A stretch of 34,974 nucleotides of DNA. Source: Pseudomonas sp. KK4. Its GTDB lineage: Bacteria > Pseudomonadota > Gammaproteobacteria > Pseudomonadales > Pseudomonadaceae. Positions 30,936 to 34,974 of the stretch are shown here, one piece after another. Position 1 is the stretch's first letter, and every line of letters begins with the position of its first letter. Location of the stretch: positions 1 to 34,974 of the forward strand of contig NZ_LYVP01000054.1 in NCBI RefSeq assembly GCF_001984065.1, in the 5' to 3' direction. The translations under genes were made by a program, and so were the position numbers. Below the pieces are notes generated by a model, which made no database searches, was not told the DNA's origin, and saw only the letters and a program-made list of their open reading frames with translations.

Positions 30936-31445
30936 ATGCATCAATTCACTCAGCTTGTTCCGGCCGGCGTCAGCGATCTGGATCTGGCGTTGCTGCGTCA
31001 GACCATCGCCTTGTCGCAGGCATCAAAACAGCGCGGCCGTCATCCGTTCGCGGCGCTGGTGGCTGACCGCAGCGGCAAGGTGATTGTCGAAGCGGGCAAC
31101 AATTCGATGCCACCGCAGGGCGATCCCACGCAACACGCCGAACTGGTCGCTGCGGCTGCCGCTGCCAGGATTCTGTCTGCGCAGGAGCTGGAACAGTGCA
31201 CGCTGTATACCAGTGCCGAACCCTGCTGCATGTGCGCCGGCGCGGTGTATTGGACTGGGATCGGGCGAGTGGTTTATGCCTTGTCTGAGCACTCGTTACT
31301 GGGGCTGACGGGGGATCATCCCGAAAACCCCACATTTTCGTTGCCGTGTCGCGAAGTATTTGCCAAGGGCCAGCGCAAGGTCAGCGTATTGGGACCGATG
31401 CTGGAAGCCGAGGCTTGCGAACCGCACAAAGGATTCTGGTCGTAA
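30936..31445 (+). CDS. Nucleoside/guanine deaminase, CDA fold
   Basis: 169 residues from ATG 30936 with CAGGAG upstream; an earlier in-frame start overlaps the permease gene and lacks the site. Zinc-deaminase motifs: H67-A-E69 in PTQHAELVAAA (ligand and proton shuttle) and P96-C97-C-M-C100 in SAEPCCMCAGAVYW. The spacing and the tail (GLTGDHPENPTFSLPCREVFAKG) fit the guanine deaminase/TadA-like branch that removes the amino group of a base. It forms an operon with the permease, so it probably acts on the imported base, with guanine to xanthine as the first guess. Cytosine or isoguanine are alternatives. Confidence 0.88.
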   Translation: MHQFTQLVPAGVSDLDLALLRQTIALSQASKQRGRHPFAALVADRSGKVIVEAGNNSMPPQGDPTQHAELVAAAAAARILSAQELEQCTLYTSAEPCCMCAGAVYWTGIGRVVYALSEHSLLGLTGDHPENPTFSLPCREVFAKGQRKVSVLGPMLEAEACEPHKGFWS

Positions 31446-31477
31446 AGGGGGGCGAACCGAAGCTCGAGTGTTCCCTG

Positions 31478-31506
31478 GCGCTGCTTCCTGTCCAGGAAGG
31501 CAGCGC
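31478..31506. repeat. Stem-loop in the 93-base gap between convergent genes
   Basis: GCGCTGC-TTCCT pairs with AGGAA-GCAGCGC with a single-base bulge and a very short loop. No T-tract on either side; it may still act as a bidirectional 3'-end structure. Confidence 0.4.
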
Positions 31507-31538
31507 ACAAAACTGATGGGCTCAACGTAATGCCCCAT

Positions 31539-32093
31539 TCAAGCGTTATCCGCCTCGGGCGCCCGCAAGGCTTTACTGTAGTAACCGGACGGGTCGAAAC
31601 AGCAAACGTGCTTCTTGCCGCAGGCGAGCATCTCGCAGGCATCAGCCATTCGTTTTTCGCGGGTCTTGAGTTGTTTGGCTGAAGTCATCCAGTGTATCCA
31701 GTCTACCCGTGCGATGGTCGTCGTATCGTTCCAGACTTTAGCCGCCGCAGGACTGGCTGCCAGAGCCTTCTGAAAATCTGCCGGAACGTCAGGCTCGGGT
31801 TCCTTCTTCACAGAGGCCAACTCCAGCTTGACGATGTCCCCAACAGCCGCGCCTGCGGCTTCGAGCAACTCCCTGCTGACCGGCAGCCAATGGCTCAGCT
31901 GACCATCCGGCTCAAGGGTTGCCTGGAAGTGGTGCCCATTGATTGTGCCTTCAACGGTCGTCCTTCCTCGCCTTGGAAGCGGTTCACTGGCGTCTGCTGG
32001 CAATACCAGGAACGCCCAGGGCGTGTCATTACCAGGCTTTGCCGGACGAAGAAGCTTTGCCTCGAATCGGGATTTCACATCGATTGTTGTCAT
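31539..32093 (-). CDS. YdeI/OmpD-associated family protein with DUF1905 domain
   Basis: 184 residues from ATG 32093 (GGAG 8 bases upstream); an upstream start at 32111 is less likely. Residues 1-95 form a DUF1905 beta-barrel (FEAKLLRPAKPGNDTPWAFLVLP; GTINGHHFQATLEPDGQLSHWLPVSRELLEAAG). The C-terminal part (about 100-175) is the YdeI/OmdA domain: DVPADFQKALAASPAAAKVWNDTTTIARVDWIHWMTSAKQLKTREKRMADACEMLACGKK. Proteins of this kind are linked to resistance to peptides or bacteriocins in some bacteria, but the mechanism is unknown. It is a single gene between convergent and divergent neighbours. Confidence 0.85.
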   Translation of the reverse strand: MTTIDVKSRFEAKLLRPAKPGNDTPWAFLVLPADASEPLPRRGRTTVEGTINGHHFQATLEPDGQLSHWLPVSRELLEAAGAAVGDIVKLELASVKKEPEPDVPADFQKALAASPAAAKVWNDTTTIARVDWIHWMTSAKQLKTREKRMADACEMLACGKKHVCCFDPSGYYSKALRAPEADNA

Positions 32094-32211
32094 TGCAACT
32101 GCTCCAACCAATACGCGTGACGACTCACCTGCCTGAGGAATACTAATTGTTTATCTACTACAGTCGATAGCTTGATATGCGATCTCTTCGCCACGACTTT
32201 AGCGGGAACCT

Positions 32212-34797
32212 ATGCCCAACTCTGCACCCTCCATTCAACGTTCGCCGGCCAGTCGTTCAAGTGTCGCGTTGACACGCGCTTCTCTTTTCAAATTCCTGTG
32301 GCTGCTGGTTGGCGTCTTTTGCCTGGCCAGTTACCTACTGGTTTATCTGGCAAATGATTTAGACCGCATAGAGCAAAAAGAGAGCGAGTTTTATACGAAG
32401 AAGGCCATTGAGTCCCTGGAAAAATCTGTTCTTTCGACAGTCAAGGATTACGCATTCTGGGGCGATGCCTACAGGCACCTGCATACGACCGTGGACACCG
32501 ATTGGGCCTACGTTCGTCAAAACGTCGGACCGACGCTTTACTCGGATTTCGGTTTCCAGGGGATGTTTGTCGTCAATGATGCCGATCGCACCGTTTATGC
32601 CGTGATCAACGGTCAACTCCAATCCGTTGACGCCGCGCAGTGGCTCCAGCAGTCGCTGAGAGCGATTCTCGATAAGGCGCGTGCAGGGGCGCAGACGGAG
32701 ACGCCCATGTCCACCTTCATCAATGTCGGGGGCGTTCCGGCGCTGGTAGCGGCAGCTGCGATTACCCCCGGAACGGATCCGACCGTGTCGCGCGATGACC
32801 GATCACCCTCGGTATTGATTTTCGTGGACGTGCTGGAGAGTGCCAGGCTCCAGGCGCTGGGCGACGAATTCGGCGTTGATGACCTGCGCGTCGCCACCGT
32901 GGACGAGTTGGGTGGCCCGTCGGTGTATGCGCTGGGGCAGGATGGCAGCGCCAGCAGCGTGCATTGGAATCCACCCAGGCCAAGCCAACGTTTGATGGGG
33001 CTGGGGTTGCCATTGATCGGCATCGCCGCTCTGTTGGTTTGCTTGATGACCTGGGTCATCCTGCGCCGCACGACGTCGGCTGCCAAAGCGCTCGACGCCA
33101 GTTACGCGTCGCTGCAACACAGCCAGACCGCCCTCGCTACCAGCGAAGCGCGCTTTCGCGATGTGGTCGAAGCCAGTTCGGACTGGGTATGGGAAATAGA
33201 CCCTGGCTGGCGATTCACCTTCCTGTCCGATCGATTTGAAGAGGTGACGGGGCTGCACCGGGCACGTTGGATCGGGGCGGCGATGGACGACCTGCTGCGC
33301 ACTGAATTAGGCACTGTGTCCCAATGGCTCAGCATTCCGAAACGTCGCCCGGAAATCAGCGTCCAGTGCCGTTATGTCGATACCAAAGGGCAGGAACGAA
33401 TCACGCGTCTCGCCGCGCGGAAAATGGAAGGGGGAGGCTTTCGCGGCACCGCAACGGACGTTACCGACGAAGTCGAAGCCCGTCGGCGTATCGAATTTCT
33501 TTCGCAGCATGATGCCTTGACCGGGTTGCCTAACCGCACGCGTCTGCAGGAGTTTCTGGACGGTAAACTCAAAGCGTCGCCGACGATAGAGCAACCGCTG
33601 GTGATGCTCAGCCTGGACCTGGATCGATTCAAGCCCGTGAACGATCTGCTTGGACATGCTGCAGGTGACCTGGTCCTTAACCAAGTCTCCAATCGCCTGG
33701 CAGAGTGCATTCGTCATGGGGACCTGGTTGCCCGGGTAGGCGGAGATGAATTTGTACTCATCCTGACTGATGTGAATTCCCAGGAAGAAGTCGAGGCGCT
33801 TTGCCGACGGCTGATCGAGTCCATCGAGCGGCCTATTGAGGTCGATGAACAGGAAGTGTTCGTCAGTACCAGCATCGGTATCGCGATGGCACCCAACGAC
33901 GCTTGCGAGGCTGCCGAACTGCTTCGCTACGCGGATATCGCCTTGTACGAATCCAAGGCTGCAGGCCGCAATACCTGGCGCTTTTACGCAGGCGACATGA
34001 ACGCAAAAATAATCGAACGTCGACGTTTGGAAAGCGACCTGCGTTTTGCGATCAAGCACGGTGAATTGCGATTGCATTTCCAGCCGCGGTTTCGCATTGC
34101 CGACGGCCAGATGGTCGGTGCCGAAGCACTGGTTCGTTGGCAACACCCGGAGCGAGGGTTGATTCAGCCCGACACCTTTATCTCGATTGCTGAGGAAACC
34201 GGCCTGATTCTGGCCCTGAGCAACTGGGTGATGGATACCGCCTGCCGTCAAGCCGTACGGTGGCCGGACCCTCTATTCCTGTCCATCAACCTCTCGCCCA
34301 GCGAATTCAAGCGAGGCAACCTGATCGAGCGCGTGCAGAAAACACTCCACGACACAGGTCTGGATCCGGCTCGAATGGAGTTGGAAATCACAGAGAGCGT
34401 CATGCTCGAAGACGCCGCGGGCGCGCTGGAGGTGATGCACAGGCTCAAACGCCTCGGCGTGCGCATAGCCATGGATGACTTTGGTACAGGCTATTCATCC
34501 TTAAGCTACCTGCGCACCTTTCCCTTCGATGGCCTGAAAATAGACCGCAGTTTCATCAGTCGCCTGGCTGAAAGCGACAACGACAAATCGATCATCCAGG
34601 CGATCGTAGGCCTGGGCAAAGCCTTGTCACTGACCGTCACCGCAGAGGGCATCGAAACCGCCGAACATTTGCAATTGCTCAAAGCGGTGGCGTGTGACGA
34701 GGGGCAGGGCTACTTTTTGAGCGAGCCTCTGGATTTCGAAGCGTTTGGTATTTTGGTCAAGGCAAGGGATACGAAAGGTTCAAAAAGCAGGGTTTAG
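32212..34797 (+). CDS. Membrane CHASE4-PAS-GGDEF-EAL c-di-GMP enzyme
   Basis: 861 residues. Helix 1 (about 24-46), a periplasmic CHASE4 sensor (about 50-200; KSVLSTVKDYAFWGDAYRHLH is typical), helix 2 (about 263-285), a PAS domain (about 312-425; ARFRDVVEASSDWVWEIDP), GGDEF (about 430-590) and EAL (about 605-855). The GGDEF motif is intact at 510-514 and the product-inhibition site RHGD is at 501-504. The EAL motif is intact at 638-640, followed by ELEITES and DDFGTGYSSLSYL, so both cyclase and phosphodiesterase activity are possible. It stands alone and is closed by the terminator at 34840. The periplasmic signal and the net activity cannot be read from sequence. Confidence 0.94.
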   Translation: MPNSAPSIQRSPASRSSVALTRASLFKFLWLLVGVFCLASYLLVYLANDLDRIEQKESEFYTKKAIESLEKSVLSTVKDYAFWGDAYRHLHTTVDTDWAYVRQNVGPTLYSDFGFQGMFVVNDADRTVYAVINGQLQSVDAAQWLQQSLRAILDKARAGAQTETPMSTFINVGGVPALVAAAAITPGTDPTVSRDDRSPSVLIFVDVLESARLQALGDEFGVDDLRVATVDELGGPSVYALGQDGSASSVHWNPPRPSQRLMGLGLPLIGIAALLVCLMTWVILRRTTSAAKALDASYASLQHSQTALATSEARFRDVVEASSDWVWEIDPGWRFTFLSDRFEEVTGLHRARWIGAAMDDLLRTELGTVSQWLSIPKRRPEISVQCRYVDTKGQERITRLAARKMEGGGFRGTATDVTDEVEARRRIEFLSQHDALTGLPNRTRLQEFLDGKLKASPTIEQPLVMLSLDLDRFKPVNDLLGHAAGDLVLNQVSNRLAECIRHGDLVARVGGDEFVLILTDVNSQEEVEALCRRLIESIERPIEVDEQEVFVSTSIGIAMAPNDACEAAELLRYADIALYESKAAGRNTWRFYAGDMNAKIIERRRLESDLRFAIKHGELRLHFQPRFRIADGQMVGAEALVRWQHPERGLIQPDTFISIAEETGLILALSNWVMDTACRQAVRWPDPLFLSINLSPSEFKRGNLIERVQKTLHDTGLDPARMELEITESVMLEDAAGALEVMHRLKRLGVRIAMDDFGTGYSSLSYLRTFPFDGLKIDRSFISRLAESDNDKSIIQAIVGLGKALSLTVTAEGIETAEHLQLLKAVACDEGQGYFLSEPLDFEAFGILVKARDTKGSKSRV

Positions 34798-34839
34798 GTT
34801 GGTGTCAGCGTGCATCGACGGAGTGACCCCGCCAGACAC

Positions 34840-34874
34840 AGAAAAGCCCGGCTGATCAGGCCGGGCTTTTCTTT
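34840..34874 (+). terminator. Strong rho-independent terminator, usable in both directions
   Basis: AGAAAAGCCCGGC / GCCGGGCTTTTCT, a 13-bp perfect stem with a 7-base loop and T-rich tails on either strand. It separates the c-di-GMP gene from the convergent partial gene at the right edge. Confidence 0.88.
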
Positions 34875-34898
34875 GGGTGTTGCGTGGTGCGGGAGCTT

Positions 34899-34974
34899 TC
34901 AGGCAACGGTGTTGCCTTGCAGGCGGTCGGAGCCATCGGCAGCGACGGTGTTGCCTTGCAGGCGGTCGGAGCCA
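34899..34974 (-). CDS. C-terminus of a repeat-containing small protein, open at right edge
   Basis: On the minus strand, 24 codons before a TGA (34899-34901) read as two copies of a 13-residue unit, A-D-G-S-D-R-L-Q-G-N-T-V-A. The frame continues beyond the window. The shared bidirectional terminator directly after it supports a real gene. I do not recognise the family with certainty; short exported Pseudomonas proteins with xDGSDR-type repeats exist and would fit. Confidence 0.55.
   Translation of the reverse strand, partial: GSDRLQGNTVAADGSDRLQGNTVA
34906..34974. repeat. 39-bp in-frame tandem repeat, at least 1.8 copies
   Basis: The sequence beginning ACGGTGTTGCCTTGCAGG at 34906 starts again at 34945, exactly 39 bases later. 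The 30 bases of the second copy that fit in the window match the first. Thirty-nine bases equal 13 codons of the minus-strand protein. Confidence 0.8.

Noticed and set aside
33307..34251. 314-residue minus-strand frame opposite the GGDEF-EAL gene
   Set aside because: Antisense to intact GGDEF and EAL motifs; no motif of its own.
34906..34974. Direct repeats as the edge of a CRISPR array
   Set aside because: The repeat units are contiguous with no spacer, and their length is a multiple of three in an open coding frame.

Overview
The window looks like chromosomal DNA of a Pseudomonas, probably of the fluorescens/putida side of the genus. The basis is GC-rich coding DNA, GTG and TTG starts, AGGAG-type ribosome binding sites, and families typical of that genus (DUF1302/DUF1329 pair, SdsA-type alkyl sulfatase, many LysR regulators, CHASE4-PAS-GGDEF-EAL protein). 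This is inferred from gene content; no rRNA or marker gene is present. No tRNA, rRNA, CRISPR array, transposase or phage gene was seen.

Layout. (1) 1-755: the end of an unrecognised gene and two short-chain dehydrogenase (SDR) remnants. (2) 756-5755: a compact module that reads as scavenging of the storage polymer cyanophycin. It has an exported cyanophycinase-like S51 peptidase on the plus strand. Divergent from it runs an operon of a basic amino-acid-type ABC binding protein, an M14 aspartoacylase-like metallohydrolase (the type that splits beta-Asp-Arg dipeptides) and an RpiR regulator. The divergent promoter region carries two inverted repeats of identical architecture, TGAAA-N7-TTTCA, one near each start. 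(3) 5756-8512: an exported crotonase-fold protein with both catalytic glutamates, a long gene-poor stretch, and a VOC-family protein.

(4) 8513-28287: a catabolic supercluster of about 20 kb that looks built for an aliphatic, probably sulfated and/or esterified, substrate. It holds a secreted serine hydrolase, a DUF1302 outer-membrane protein, acyl-CoA ligase, acyl-CoA dehydrogenase, MFS transporter, LysR regulator, DUF1329 and two DUF202 membrane proteins. An exported alkyl sulfatase with its own LysR gene follows. Last comes a tightly overlapping operon of 3-hydroxyacyl-CoA dehydrogenase, acyl-CoA dehydrogenase, iron-type alcohol dehydrogenase, thioesterase and thiolase. Sulfatase, alcohol dehydrogenase, ligase and beta-oxidation form a logical route, but no cytoplasmic enoyl-CoA hydratase and no aldehyde dehydrogenase are encoded. 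Two sequence signals tie the halves together: a 24-bp dyad (20/24 identical) upstream of both the ligase/DUF1302 divergon and the LysR/DUF1329 divergon, and a 36-bp leader (34/36 identical) directly in front of both DUF1302 and DUF1329.

(5) 28288-31445: a LysR regulator divergent from a purine/xanthine (NCS2) permease and a CDA-fold deaminase, with a good LysR box between them. (6) 31446-34974: a YdeI/DUF1905 protein, a large c-di-GMP enzyme, a strong terminator, and the C-terminus of a protein made of 13-residue repeats running off the right edge.
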